The notes below the pieces were generated by a model. It was given only the letters and a program-made list of their open reading frames with translations, made no database searches and had not been told where the DNA came from. The position numbers and the translations under genes are program-made. 33,188 nt of DNA from Bryobacterales bacterium (GTDB lineage: Bacteria > Acidobacteriota > Terriglobia > Bryobacterales > UBA6623): contig JAPPMC010000210.1 in NCBI GenBank assembly GCA_028819235.1, forward strand, positions 1-33,188. The letters are read 5' to 3'. Of the stretch, positions 16,388 to 24,805 are shown piece by piece (positions within the stretch are counted from its first letter, which is position 1; every line of letters starts with the position of its first letter).

Positions 16388-16657
16388 TCACCCGTCCTCG
16401 TTGTTCTGAATGGCCCGCATCTCGTCCATGACAGTCTCGAAGACGCGCTCAAGGGCCGACGAAGACAAGGGTCCGCGATTCGCCCCACGGATGTTCGCCA
16501 AGACCTCGCGCTCCCTGTCGGGCTCCCTTACTGGCCGACCGTACTTCCGTTTCAGGGGGGCGAGTGCCAGCACGGCCCCCGCCCTCTGGTTGAGCAATTC
16601 CACCAAGGAACGGTCCACCCGGTCGATTTGCTCCCGCCAGTCGTTGAGAGCCTTCAT
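16388..16657 (-). CDS. aroQ: AroQ-type chorismate mutase
   Basis: A monofunctional 89-residue AroQ-class chorismate mutase converting chorismate to prephenate. Aligned by eye with the E. coli P-protein mutase domain, active-site residues are kept: Arg8 (E. coli 11), Arg25 (28), Lys36 (39), Arg48 (51) and Glu49 (52), in the block RPVREPDRERE; Asp48 of E. coli is Glu45 here. The frame is open far upstream, but the ATG at 16657 starts exactly at the domain and overlaps the trpA stop as ATGA, so longer starts are artefacts of the trpA shadow frame. Translation should be coupled to trpA, and tyrA follows 3 nt downstream. Confidence 0.93.
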   Translation of the reverse strand: MKALNDWREQIDRVDRSLVELLNQRAGAVLALAPLKRKYGRPVREPDREREVLANIRGANRGPLSSSALERVFETVMDEMRAIQNNEDG

Positions 16658-17496
16658 TGATTCGACGCCATCCTGGTGGCCGGTCCCGCCTCCAACCCCG
16701 CCTTCAGCTCCCGGGCAAGGGTCTCCACCCGCTCTTCCAGATCTTCTGCGCTCCGGTTCTCGGCAATCAGCCTCATGAATGCCGTGCCCGCGACGGCCGC
16801 GTCGGAGTACGGCGCGACTTCCTGCATGTGCGCTCGGGTGGACAGACCGAACCCGAGGGCCAAATGCAGGTTCGTCACCTCTCGGGCACGCTCTGCCAAA
16901 GGCGAAGCATCGCTGGAGATGCTCTTGCGGATGCCGGTAACCCCAGCGCGGGAGACTAGATACAGGAATCCGCTGCTGAGCCGCGCAATCTCGGCAATGC
17001 GGTCGGACGGCGTCGTCTGGGTTGCCAGAAAGACGCAATCCAGTCCTTGAGCGCGCATGTGCGAGACGTACAGTTCGGACTCCTCGATTGTCAGGTCCGT
17101 TAGCAGCGCCCCGTCCACGCCGGCCTCTGCGGCGTCGGCTGCGAAGCGTTTGAAGCCGTAGCGCAGGACCGGGTTGAGGTAGCTGAACAGCACAACGGGC
17201 AGCGCTGACACGGCCCGCAGATCCCGAACGACTTGCAGGACGGTTTGGACGGTCGTGCCTGTGCTGAGCGCGTGCTCACTGGCTCGCTGAATGACCGGAC
17301 CGTCCGCGATCGGGTCCGAGAATGGCACACCCAGCTCGAGGACGTCGGTCCCACCCCGTTCCAAGGCTAGAATCAGCGGGACTGTCCGGTCCGGCGATGG
17401 GTCACCTGCGGTGAGATAGGCGATCAGCGCTTTGGATCCGCGCTGGTGCGATCGCGTGATAGCCCGGGCGATTCGCCCCGAATCCTGCTGAGACAT
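16654..17496 (-). CDS. trpA: Tryptophan synthase alpha subunit TrpA
   Basis: The alpha subunit cleaves indole-3-glycerol phosphate to indole, channelled to TrpB. TIM-barrel blocks: LIAYLTAGDPSPD, then LELGVPFSDPIADGP with the catalytic Glu54 (E. coli Glu49) and Asp65 (E. coli Asp60), VVLFSYLNPVLRYG, and a C-terminal phosphate-binding ALGFGLSTRAHM. I chose ATG 17496 (MSQQDSGRIARAI), giving 280 residues, the usual length; the frame is open to 17553, but the extension has no homology. No trpB lies upstream: a divergent enolase-superfamily gene begins 90 nt away, so trpA is separated from the rest of the trp genes. It heads the aromatic operon on the minus strand. Confidence 0.95.
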   Translation of the reverse strand: MSQQDSGRIARAITRSHQRGSKALIAYLTAGDPSPDRTVPLILALERGGTDVLELGVPFSDPIADGPVIQRASEHALSTGTTVQTVLQVVRDLRAVSALPVVLFSYLNPVLRYGFKRFAADAAEAGVDGALLTDLTIEESELYVSHMRAQGLDCVFLATQTTPSDRIAEIARLSSGFLYLVSRAGVTGIRKSISSDASPLAERAREVTNLHLALGFGLSTRAHMQEVAPYSDAAVAGTAFMRLIAENRSAEDLEERVETLARELKAGLEAGPATRMASNQ

Positions 17497-17586
17497 CCGC
17501 GTCGGCGTGCTCCCCGCAGCGGCCACGACGAAGCCCCATTGTACAGATCGCACCTAGGATCGTTGTATCCTCGTTTGCCTACCCAG
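17497..17586. promoter_or_regulatory. Divergent promoter region trpA / enolase-superfamily gene
   Basis: A 90-bp gap between divergent genes. For trpA (minus) a TACAAT hexamer lies at 17538-17543, 41 nt from the ATG. For the plus-strand gene, TTGTAC at 17539-17544 and TTGTAT at 17563-17568 are 18 nt apart, with a further TATCCT at 17566-17571. The two promoters would overlap. No leader peptide or tRNA-like structure for tryptophan attenuation is evident. Confidence 0.3.
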
Positions 17587-18681
17587 ATGCAGCTTGACCG
17601 CCTGCGCGTAACGCGCCATTCCATCCCGTTGCCCCGTCCTGTCAGCGACTCCACGCACGGCACGATCCGGACTTTCTCGCTGGTCACGGTTCGCGCGGTG
17701 GCGGGCAGCTTAGTGGAGGGACTCGGCTACACCTACACAGTCGGCGAGTCGGCCGCTTCCTCAATCCACGCCCTGATTGAAGACGATCTTGCGCCCTTGT
17801 TGGCCGGAAGGGATCCGCGGCGCACGGAGGAAGCGTGGCGGCTGATGTGGCGCGCGACGCACTATGCAGGGCGAGGAGGACCGGCGAGCTTCGCGATGTC
17901 GGCTGTGGACATGGCCCTCTGGGACCTGAAGGCCAAGGCGCTTGGGGAGCCGTTGTGGCGACTGCTTGGCGGGAGTTCGCCGAGGGTCGAGGCGTACGCC
18001 AGCGGAATCGACCTGGACCAGCCCCCGGACGAATTGGCCGACCGGACGCGTGCAAGGATGGCAGCAGGTTTCCGGGCCTTCAAGATGAAGATCGGCCGCG
18101 ATCGGTTGAGCGAGGACGTGGAACGGGTCTCCGCCGTCCGCGAGGTGATCGGGCCGGACCTTCCGCTCATGGTGGACGCGAACATGAAGTGGACCGTGGC
18201 CGAGGCCTTGCGGGCCTCACGGGCATTGGCCGCGTTCGATCCGCTTTGGCTCGAAGAGCCCATCGAGCCTGGCGATATCGAAGGCCACATCAGGATCCAG
18301 CGCGAGGGTCCCGTCCCGGTGGCTGCGGGCGAGAACCTGCACACGATCTCGGAGTTCACGGCCATGATCTCGGGAGGCGCCGTGGCGTACCCGCAGCCCG
18401 ACGTCACCAACTGTGGCGGGATCACAGTCTGGCTCAAGGTTGCCCACCTCGCCGAGGCGCACGGCCTGCCAGTCACGACCCATGGGGCCCACGACGTCCA
18501 TGTGGGGCTGCTGGCCGCCGTTCCGAACGCTTCTTTCCTCGAGATTCACGGGTTCGGGCTGGACGATTTCGTAAGGCGTCCCCTGCGCATTTCTGAGGGT
18601 GTCGCCACCGCCTCCGACCGGCCAGGCCATGGGGTGGACTTCGACTGGGAACTGCTGCGTGCTTATCGAGTGGATCGCTAG
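17587..18681 (+). CDS. Mandelate racemase-type enolase superfamily enzyme
   Basis: A 364-residue enolase-superfamily enzyme of the mandelate racemase (MR) subgroup, acting on an alpha-hydroxy or acid-sugar carboxylate by abstracting the alpha proton. Starting at ATG 17587, the residues align with those of MR at a constant offset of two: Lys166 and Lys168 in FKMKIG (MR 164, 166), metal ligands Asp197 (VDAN), Glu223 (LEEP) and Glu249 (AGEN), the Asp272/His299 dyad (PDVTNCGG; TTHG) and Glu319 (FLEIHG). The capping domain is the N-terminal 130 residues. The substrate is unknown; acid-sugar dehydratase activity is as likely as racemisation. The open frame extends upstream to 17446 across the trpA start, but has no homology there. 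A secreted amidohydrolase homologue overlaps its 3' end. Confidence 0.9.
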   Translation: MQLDRLRVTRHSIPLPRPVSDSTHGTIRTFSLVTVRAVAGSLVEGLGYTYTVGESAASSIHALIEDDLAPLLAGRDPRRTEEAWRLMWRATHYAGRGGPASFAMSAVDMALWDLKAKALGEPLWRLLGGSSPRVEAYASGIDLDQPPDELADRTRARMAAGFRAFKMKIGRDRLSEDVERVSAVREVIGPDLPLMVDANMKWTVAEALRASRALAAFDPLWLEEPIEPGDIEGHIRIQREGPVPVAAGENLHTISEFTAMISGGAVAYPQPDVTNCGGITVWLKVAHLAEAHGLPVTTHGAHDVHVGLLAAVPNASFLEIHGFGLDDFVRRPLRISEGVATASDRPGHGVDFDWELLRAYRVDR

Positions 18682-20056
18682 AGGTTCCCGTCCCACCGGC
18701 TCCGAAGTCCGGAACCGGGACTGGCTCACTCCCGCAAGGTTCGCGGCCGCGCTGGGCCCCATCGTGTTGCTGGGAGTTTCGGCAGCGCAAGAAGTGCCAC
18801 CGGTCTTCATCCAGGGCACGACGCTGATTGACGGCACCGGCCAGGAACCCCGAGCGGGAGTGGACATTCTCCTTCAGGCCGGCCGCGTGTCGGCCGTGGG
18901 CCCGGCTGGCACGGTTCGCGCCCCCGCCGAGGCAATGCTCGTCGACGCATCCGGGAAGTTTGTGGTCCCCGGAATGGTGAACCTGCGCGGGTTGGCCGGC
19001 TTGGTGCGCAGCCCGGCTGAACCACCCGACCACTTCATCCCGTCCGTCATCGCGCGCCACCTTGCGACCTATGCGTCGTACGGGGTAACCACTGCTGCCA
19101 CGCTTGCCCCGGACGGCGGCACAGTCGCGTCGGTTCGCACTGGCACAGGCTCGGGGAGTCCACCAAGGCAGGCACGAGCGCTCTCGCCCCTCCGCGCGAT
19201 CGGGCGTCTCCTTCCGCCAGGCATGACAAGCACGCAGATGCAGCCGCTCTTCGAGACCATCCGAGGGCGACGTGCGGCACTTTCTGCGGTCGACCGCCTT
19301 GCCGCGGATGGTGCGGATTTCATTGAACTCTGGGTGGGGCATGGTCCGCCGGATGCGGGAGAGCTGCGGGACGCCAGAGCCGTGATCCGCCGCGCTAGCC
19401 GGAGGAATCTGAGGGTATCTGTCGTCACATCGAAGCTGGCGGCGGCACTTGCCGGTGTGCAAGCCGGCGCTCGACTGCTTGCGGCAAGCATCACTGATAC
19501 CGAGGTCGGCCAGGACTTCGTGGAGGCGATGAAGGACACCGGCACGGTTTACGCGCCGGCGTTATTCGCGGAGACGGCCAGATTCTCCTATGAGGACCGG
19601 CCCGAGTGGCTAGGGGACCGGTACCTGCGGCGCTCGCTATTGCCGGGGATCTCCGGACACCTGCGGGGACCGGTTCAAGTGGCGCAGGCTTTGGACCCCG
19701 ACCACGCCCTGAAGCAGGAGCGTTTCCGCATGGCGCTCCGGAACCTCCGCAAGCTCGCGCAGAGCGGTGTCGCCATAGGGTTCGCCAGCGGATCCGGCTT
19801 TCCGAATACGTTCGAGGGGTACAGCGATTACCGCGAGTGTTTCCTGATGAAGCGGGCTGGACTTACGGCGCTGGAGGTCATTCGCGCGTTCTCCGCCGGC
19901 AGCGCCGCCGCGCTCGGGATGGCGTCAGATATTGGTGCCGTTCAAGCTGGCGGCTACGCCGATCTGGTCATCCTCAATGCGGACCCGCGCGACAACATCC
20001 ACAACCTGCGGGACCTGCATGCGGTGTTTGTGGGAGGAGTGCTCGTCCCGCTCTGA
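18659..20056 (+). CDS. Secreted amidohydrolase homologue lacking metal ligands
   Basis: A 465-residue homologue of the imidazolonepropionase-like amidohydrolases, probably exported (hydrophobic AALGPIVLLGVSAAQ near residues 30-44). The fold signatures are kept: the N-terminal composite beta domain (TLIDGTGQEPRAG to VDASGKFVVPG) and the C-terminal AGLTALEVIRAFSAGSAAALGM and GGYADLVILNADPRDN. The metal site is gone: the HxH after the PG turn is Arg110-Gly-Leu112, the usual lysine-carboxylate position reads FIELWVGHG, the later histidines read VSVVTSKL and LAASITD, and the usual GTDSG reads GFASGSG. It is therefore likely a non-catalytic pseudoenzyme. The start is uncertain: GTG 18659 has a GGGA upstream and overlaps the enolase-type gene by 23 nt. 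Confidence 0.8.
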   Translation: MLIEWIARGSRPTGSEVRNRDWLTPARFAAALGPIVLLGVSAAQEVPPVFIQGTTLIDGTGQEPRAGVDILLQAGRVSAVGPAGTVRAPAEAMLVDASGKFVVPGMVNLRGLAGLVRSPAEPPDHFIPSVIARHLATYASYGVTTAATLAPDGGTVASVRTGTGSGSPPRQARALSPLRAIGRLLPPGMTSTQMQPLFETIRGRRAALSAVDRLAADGADFIELWVGHGPPDAGELRDARAVIRRASRRNLRVSVVTSKLAAALAGVQAGARLLAASITDTEVGQDFVEAMKDTGTVYAPALFAETARFSYEDRPEWLGDRYLRRSLLPGISGHLRGPVQVAQALDPDHALKQERFRMALRNLRKLAQSGVAIGFASGSGFPNTFEGYSDYRECFLMKRAGLTALEVIRAFSAGSAAALGMASDIGAVQAGGYADLVILNADPRDNIHNLRDLHAVFVGGVLVPL

Positions 20057-20074
20057 CGCGAGCGGTGGTCGGGC

Positions 20075-21529
20075 TCAATCGCGGCGGGCCGACGCGGCCC
20101 ATGGCTCGCGTGTGATTTCCTTCCAGCCTTCCGGAGGGCCGGCTCCGCGGCCGGGCCCTCTGCGCGGCGTCTTCCCGGGCGCCCCGCCTGCTGCCCTCCT
20201 GCGCCTTGCTCCCGGTTCCAGAATGTTCGGCGAAACAGTCTCGGCGCGAGGGAATTCGCGCAAGACCTGTCGCAGCTCCGACAGCTTCTCCGGGTGCTCC
20301 TCCGCAAGGTTCTGGCTCTCTCCAGGATCATGGTCGAGCCTGAAGAGGTGCTCCCCGAGCTGGTTGCCTCCCCGAGGGAGGGCCTCGACGTACTTCCACG
20401 GCCCGTCGATGACCGCCACGTTCCGGAAGACTCCGACAACGTAGGGTGCGGGCCGGTCGACCCGTTCCCCCCGTGCGATGGCGGGCCATACGTTTACGCC
20501 GTCTATGGATCGTTGATCCGTCGGCTCGATGCCTGCCGCATTGAGGATCGTAGGGAGCCAGTCCACTGCGGTGACCATCTGGTCCACAGTCCGGCCACCC
20601 TCGGCCTCGCCGGGCTTCCACGCCACGGCCGGGACGCGGATCCCGCCCTCGAAGACGCCGCCCTTGCCGTCTCGCAGCGGTGAGTTGTCCGCTCCGATGC
20701 GCACGGCCCCGCCGTTGTCGCTGCACCAGACCACTAGGGTGTTCTCGAGCATTTCGGCGCTCTCCAAGGCCTTCACAATGCCCCCGACAGCCGTGTCCAA
20801 CTCCTCGACCATGGCTGCGTAGGTCCGTCTGTTGGGGTTGGAGAGGCTCTCGTACCGGGCCACCGTTGCTGGCGGGGCCTGCAGCGGGGCATGCGGAGCG
20901 TTGAACGCGACGTAAATGAAGAGCGGTCGGCTTGCGTCCCGATCGCGGATCACACGCTCGGCCTCCTCGCCGATCAGGGCCGTTGAGTAGCCCTCTTCGG
21001 AGATCGGTTCGCCGTTGCGGTGCCAGTCCAAGCCGCCTTCCCAGATGTGCGTCCAGTAGTCGACCGCCGGTCCAAGGTGCCCATAGGCGCTGTCGAAGCC
21101 GCGGTTGTGCGGGTGATGGCTGACGTGGGACAGGCCTAGATGCCACTTTCCCGCCATCGCGGTCTGGTAGCCCGCAGACCGGAGGATCTCAGGCAGCAGG
21201 CGCTCTTGCACCGGCAGCGATCCCACTCCCTCGATTGGCCTGTCCACCCCGTACCGGAGCGGCAGCTTCCCGGTCAGAAACGCGGCCCGCGTGGGGCTGC
21301 AAAGGGGTGTGGCGTAGTAGCGTTCGAGGCGCACTCCGCGCTCGGCGATCGAGTCGATGTTGGGCGTGCGGATGTCGCTGCCGTGGTAGCCGACGTCATT
21401 CCAGCCGAGATCGTCGGCCATCATGAAGACCACGTTCAAACCGGCGCCTGCCGCCGGTGCCGCGAGGGCAGCGAGCGCCAAGATCGAGGCTATGAGCGGC
21501 AATTGTGGGAGTTGGCGCAGTTGTGGCAT
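20075..21529 (-). CDS. Secreted type I sulfatase
   Basis: A 484-residue formylglycine-dependent sulfatase of the arylsulfatase A type. A Sec signal (residues 1-29, LPLIASILALAALAAPAAG) is followed by the metal-binding ADD at 38-40, and by the sulfatase signature CSPTR at 77-81 in PLCSPTRAAFLTG, whose cysteine would be oxidised to formylglycine. GKWHLG, FNAPHAPLQAP and WCSDNGG complete the active site. The substrate is probably a sulfated glycan or aryl sulfate in the periplasm (inference). The C-terminal 45 residues are unusually Arg/Gly/Pro-rich. I chose ATG 21529, which shares a base with the stop of the dienelactone hydrolase gene (TGATG), so the two are translationally coupled. It ends 18 nt from the convergent amidohydrolase homologue. 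Confidence 0.92.
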   Translation of the reverse strand: MPQLRQLPQLPLIASILALAALAAPAAGAGLNVVFMMADDLGWNDVGYHGSDIRTPNIDSIAERGVRLERYYATPLCSPTRAAFLTGKLPLRYGVDRPIEGVGSLPVQERLLPEILRSAGYQTAMAGKWHLGLSHVSHHPHNRGFDSAYGHLGPAVDYWTHIWEGGLDWHRNGEPISEEGYSTALIGEEAERVIRDRDASRPLFIYVAFNAPHAPLQAPPATVARYESLSNPNRRTYAAMVEELDTAVGGIVKALESAEMLENTLVVWCSDNGGAVRIGADNSPLRDGKGGVFEGGIRVPAVAWKPGEAEGGRTVDQMVTAVDWLPTILNAAGIEPTDQRSIDGVNVWPAIARGERVDRPAPYVVGVFRNVAVIDGPWKYVEALPRGGNQLGEHLFRLDHDPGESQNLAEEHPEKLSELRQVLREFPRAETVSPNILEPGARRRRAAGGAPGKTPRRGPGRGAGPPEGWKEITREPWAASARRD

Positions 21530-22371
21530 CACTCCATGTGCTCCCGGAAGAAGGCCACGGTCATCGGCCAAGCTTTGCGCGTTGCCTCCAGATTTGCTCC
21601 TTCGCGGCCAGACTGCTGTCGGAGGAATCCGTGGCCCGCCCCGTCGAACTGGTGCGGTTCGTAGAACTTGCCAAAGCGCCGCATCTCCCTGACCGCATCT
21701 GGAATCGTTGCGTTGACGCGCGCGTCGTCGCCACCGTAGAGGCCGACGACCGGCGCTTGAATGCGGGCCAGCATCTTCGCATCCGGCGACGAGCCATAGT
21801 AAACGACGGCTGCGTCGAGATCCGCCTCATTGGCCGCGAACTGGAAGCTCGTCGAGCCTCCCCAGCAGAAGCCCACCGAGCCGAACTTGCCGTTGGAAGC
21901 GGGTAGCGACAGCGCGTGCCTGGCCACGGCCGAGAGTCGGCGTGTGGTGTCCTCGACTCGGAGAGAGCGCACCAGCGCAACGGCTGCTTGACGGTCGGCC
22001 GGTGTGCCCCCGCCGTCTGGGCCGTGCCCCGAAAGCAGGTCCGGAGCGATTGCGATGAAGCCCTCTGCCGCGAACTGGTCGGCGACCGCCCGAATCCAGT
22101 CGGTCAGGCCAAAGATCTCATGGATCACGACTACGACCGGGGCACGCGAGGCGCGTTCTGGGTATACGATCCAAGATCGGATGGTGTCTCCCCAGCGGCT
22201 GGCACCCGAGCGGCCCTCCTGAACGTCGATCCACTCTCCGTGCCTCGGCGATGCGTTGAGTGCGGCCACGGCGGATTCTGCGTCCGCGGGAATCGCGGGT
22301 TCCTGTGCCGATGCCCCGGCCGTCCAAATGACGGTGGCCAGAGCCAAGGCGATCGGAAGGCGCGCCATCAT
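21529..22371 (-). CDS. Secreted dienelactone hydrolase family protein
   Basis: An alpha/beta hydrolase of the dienelactone hydrolase family, 280 residues with a Sec signal (ARLPIALALATVIWTAGASA). The catalytic triad is visible as Cys169 in GFCWGGS, Asp215 or 216 in GGDDARV and His247 in GAGHGF. HEIFGLTDWIRAVADQFA and IAPDLLSG are family blocks. True dienelactone hydrolase acts in chloroaromatic breakdown, but exported members have broader esterase or lactonase roles that I cannot specify. ATG 22371 is chosen because AGGAGG lies 9 nt upstream; the next codon is also ATG. It overlaps the sulfatase start by one base, so the pair forms an operon. Confidence 0.9.
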   Translation of the reverse strand: MMARLPIALALATVIWTAGASAQEPAIPADAESAVAALNASPRHGEWIDVQEGRSGASRWGDTIRSWIVYPERASRAPVVVVIHEIFGLTDWIRAVADQFAAEGFIAIAPDLLSGHGPDGGGTPADRQAAVALVRSLRVEDTTRRLSAVARHALSLPASNGKFGSVGFCWGGSTSFQFAANEADLDAAVVYYGSSPDAKMLARIQAPVVGLYGGDDARVNATIPDAVREMRRFGKFYEPHQFDGAGHGFLRQQSGREGANLEATRKAWPMTVAFFREHME

Positions 22372-23179
22372 AGATTGATACCTCCTAGTCCCGGCGGAGC
22401 GACTGCAGCGGTCATCCCCAACCACTAGACAGGCTAACACCGGGGTCTAGGGGCTTTCGCCACAATCGGCCCGAGTTCAGACGCTGTCCAGCCCTGCCCG
22501 TGGAGTACGCCGGGCGAACGACCGAGGCCGTCGATTCGGATTCAACGTATTCGTCGATTCTCGTCGTGGTCAACTGCCGCGGACCTATCGGGTCGTCACG
22601 ACTCTTCAGTAGGCTGACGTGCCTTCGGCGATGTCTGAACTTGTGGGTTCGAGTTGGAGGCCGACTGCGTTACCTGGACCTTCACAACCTGACTATGGTC
22701 GGGTATGCGGCGTTCTGGCGTGAGTTCCGCCGTGTGCCCACTATCGCACTGGCGGCGCAGCGCTTCCGGATCCTTGCAGCTCTGCAATTCTGCCAGGCGT
22801 GCAACAGGGCTCTCGACGTTTATCCCGCCGACGGAGTCCGCTGAGGATTGAAGCCGATGTTCTTGACCGCGCGCAGCGCCCGCATCAGCATCGGTGGGCA
22901 GGGCTCGGCTTGGCGCTTCAGCAGGAGGCGGACCAGCCTTCCGTCGCCAGAGGGATTGCCTCGTTGATGGGAACGGCTGGCCATCAGCTCTGAGACAGCT
23001 CAACGGGCGTCGGTGGATCCACCGGCAGTCGCTCGCGCTAGAGTGTCTGGGGCTCCGTCGGCGATCCCACTCTCCACTGGGCCCTGTCGGTCGTCGCCGG
23101 CTTTGCGCTACTGTCCCGATGGATCGGTGTGTTCCGGTCGACTGAACGGCCAAGACCTTCTGTGGGCGGGAATGAGCTA
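22372..23179. other. Long intergenic stretch, no supported gene
   Basis: About 800 bp between divergent dienelactone hydrolase and Nramp-like genes. Open frames exist on both strands (plus 22500-22844, minus 22596-23249), but none shows a recognisable motif, ribosome site or consistent codon bias. It presumably holds promoters for both flanking genes; the AGGAGG for the dienelactone hydrolase is at its left edge. I see no hairpin followed by a T-run. Confidence 0.45.
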
Positions 23180-24805
23180 ATGCGAGTGTCGGATCCGTAC
23201 TCAAGAACCCGAGAGGACTGCCTTGATCCTCCCCAAGGCCTCCGCGCAACGTTTCGCCAAGTCGGCCCGGGGATGATCCTTGCGGGATCGGTCGTGGGCT
23301 CGGGCGAACTGATCGTCACAACCAAGCTCGGAGCGATGGCTGGCTTCGTTCTGCTGTGGTTTGTGGTCCTCTCGTGCTTGGTCAAGGTGGTGGTCCAGAC
23401 GGAACTGGCTCGTCACACCATCGCCAGCGGCGAGACATTCCTGAAGGTCTTCAATTCGCTGCCGGGCCCTTCTGGCAAGCGCCCCGATTGGCTGACCATC
23501 CCTTGGATGGCTGGAGTCGTCTTGGCTTGCGTAGTGGCGCTGTCGGTCTTTGTGCAGGCGGAAGGTGGCGCAGATCCCAATCTGTTCGCGTTGTGTCTCG
23601 CCGTCGGAGTACTTGCTGTGGCGGTCCTGCTGGCCTGGTTCCTGCGCCGACAGCAGGCTCCGGTGAGCAGTGGGGCACCCACCAGTCCGTCACGTCCTCG
23701 AATGAACTGGTTCATGTGGTTGTGGCTCGGCACGATGCTGCTGATCTTCGTCAATTCCGGCGCGATCTTGGGAGGGACCGGCCAAGTTCTTGAGCTGGCG
23801 GTCCCCGGGATCTTCGGAGAAGGCGGCGCGAGGTACTGGTCGATCCTCGTTGCCGTGCTTTGCGGCGCCGTTCTCATTGCGGGCACGTACGCTTCCTTGG
23901 AGAAGGTGCTGATCATTCTGGTCTCGACATTCACGCTCGTCACGGTCGTCTGCACCGGCGCGCTCCGCTGGACCGAGTTCTCGATCAGTTGGCCCGAGCT
24001 GGCATCCGGGCTCTCGCTGGACGTGCCCGCAGCGGTCACGACACCCTTGGTGCTGGCGGCGCTCGCCATGTACGCCGGCACTGGTGTGGCGTTCGCCGAA
24101 ATGTGGAGCTACACCTACTGGTGTGTCGAAAAGGGATACGCGCGTCACGTAGGCGAGCCGCAGCCCGGCCCGGAATGGCAGCAAAGGGCGAAAGGCTGGA
24201 TCCGCGTGATGTACACGGACGCCGGGCTGACCATGGTGGTCTACACGGCCAGTACGGTCTGCTTCTACCTGCTCGGTGCTGCGATCCTGCGCGCGCGCCA
24301 ACTGGATCCCGACGGTCGCGAGGCGCTCTCGGCCTTGAGCGCAATCTACACGGAGGGGCTCGGGAGCTGGGCCGCCGGGCTGTTCATCGTGGGAGCCTTC
24401 TTTGTCCTGATCAGCACGGTGCTCTCGGGCGCCGCCGGCACCAGCAGGGTTCTGGCAGACGCACTGGGTGTCATCGGACTGATCAAGGTCTCGGACTACT
24501 CGGTGCGCAGACGGTTCATACGGATCTTCCTTGCCGTTGCGCTAGCGCTCTACTGCGTTGCGTACTGGCTATTCGAAAACCCGCCACAGATGCTGCTCGT
24601 GACCAGCAGCCTGATCGCCGCGGTGATGTATCCCGTGCTTGGACTCGGGACGCTCTACTTGCGGCACCGAAGGATCCCTGCCGCGATCGCCCCCGGGAAG
24701 ACGGTGACCGCATGGCTGTGGATCTGCGCGCTCACGCTGGCCTTCGTGTCTCCCGCAGGAATCCTGCTGGCCATCGCGATCCAGGCGGGTTGGATCGCTT
24801 TCTGA
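23180..24805 (+). CDS. Nramp-family transporter lacking the DPGN metal motif
   Basis: A 541-residue inner-membrane protein with about eleven hydrophobic segments and an Nramp-type first helix, VGPGMILAGSVVGSGELIV. In true Mn/Fe Nramp transporters this helix carries DPGN, whose Asp and Asn bind the metal; here the matching position reads GSGE. The sixth helix, usually with MPH, reads LAMYAGTGVAFAEMWSYTYW. It thus belongs to the Nramp-related subfamily without canonical ligands, and its substrate is unknown. A long loop near residues 155-175 (RRQQAPVSSGAPTSPSRPR) separates helices. ATG 23180 is chosen (MRVSDPYSR) because it has a GGGA 9 nt upstream; the frame is open to a GTG at 23129. It is monocistronic as far as the window shows. 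Confidence 0.85.
   Translation: MRVSDPYSRTREDCLDPPQGLRATFRQVGPGMILAGSVVGSGELIVTTKLGAMAGFVLLWFVVLSCLVKVVVQTELARHTIASGETFLKVFNSLPGPSGKRPDWLTIPWMAGVVLACVVALSVFVQAEGGADPNLFALCLAVGVLAVAVLLAWFLRRQQAPVSSGAPTSPSRPRMNWFMWLWLGTMLLIFVNSGAILGGTGQVLELAVPGIFGEGGARYWSILVAVLCGAVLIAGTYASLEKVLIILVSTFTLVTVVCTGALRWTEFSISWPELASGLSLDVPAAVTTPLVLAALAMYAGTGVAFAEMWSYTYWCVEKGYARHVGEPQPGPEWQQRAKGWIRVMYTDAGLTMVVYTASTVCFYLLGAAILRARQLDPDGREALSALSAIYTEGLGSWAAGLFIVGAFFVLISTVLSGAAGTSRVLADALGVIGLIKVSDYSVRRRFIRIFLAVALALYCVAYWLFENPPQMLLVTSSLIAAVMYPVLGLGTLYLRHRRIPAAIAPGKTVTAWLWICALTLAFVSPAGILLAIAIQAGWIAF

Noticed and set aside
16388..17038. A 216-codon open frame containing the chorismate mutase
   Set aside because: The first 127 codons are the trpA gene read in another frame; the ATG at 16657 overlapping the trpA stop as ATGA is the real start.
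20057..20074. Bidirectional terminator between convergent genes
   Set aside because: Only 18 nt are available and no hairpin with a T-run is visible.
22640..22690. Possible tRNA because of a GGGTTCGAGTT stretch
   Set aside because: The T-loop-like string is not flanked by arms that pair into a cloverleaf.
22500..22844. A 114-codon open frame as a hypothetical gene
   Set aside because: No ribosome site, no recognisable motif, and a composition like other non-coding frames in the region.
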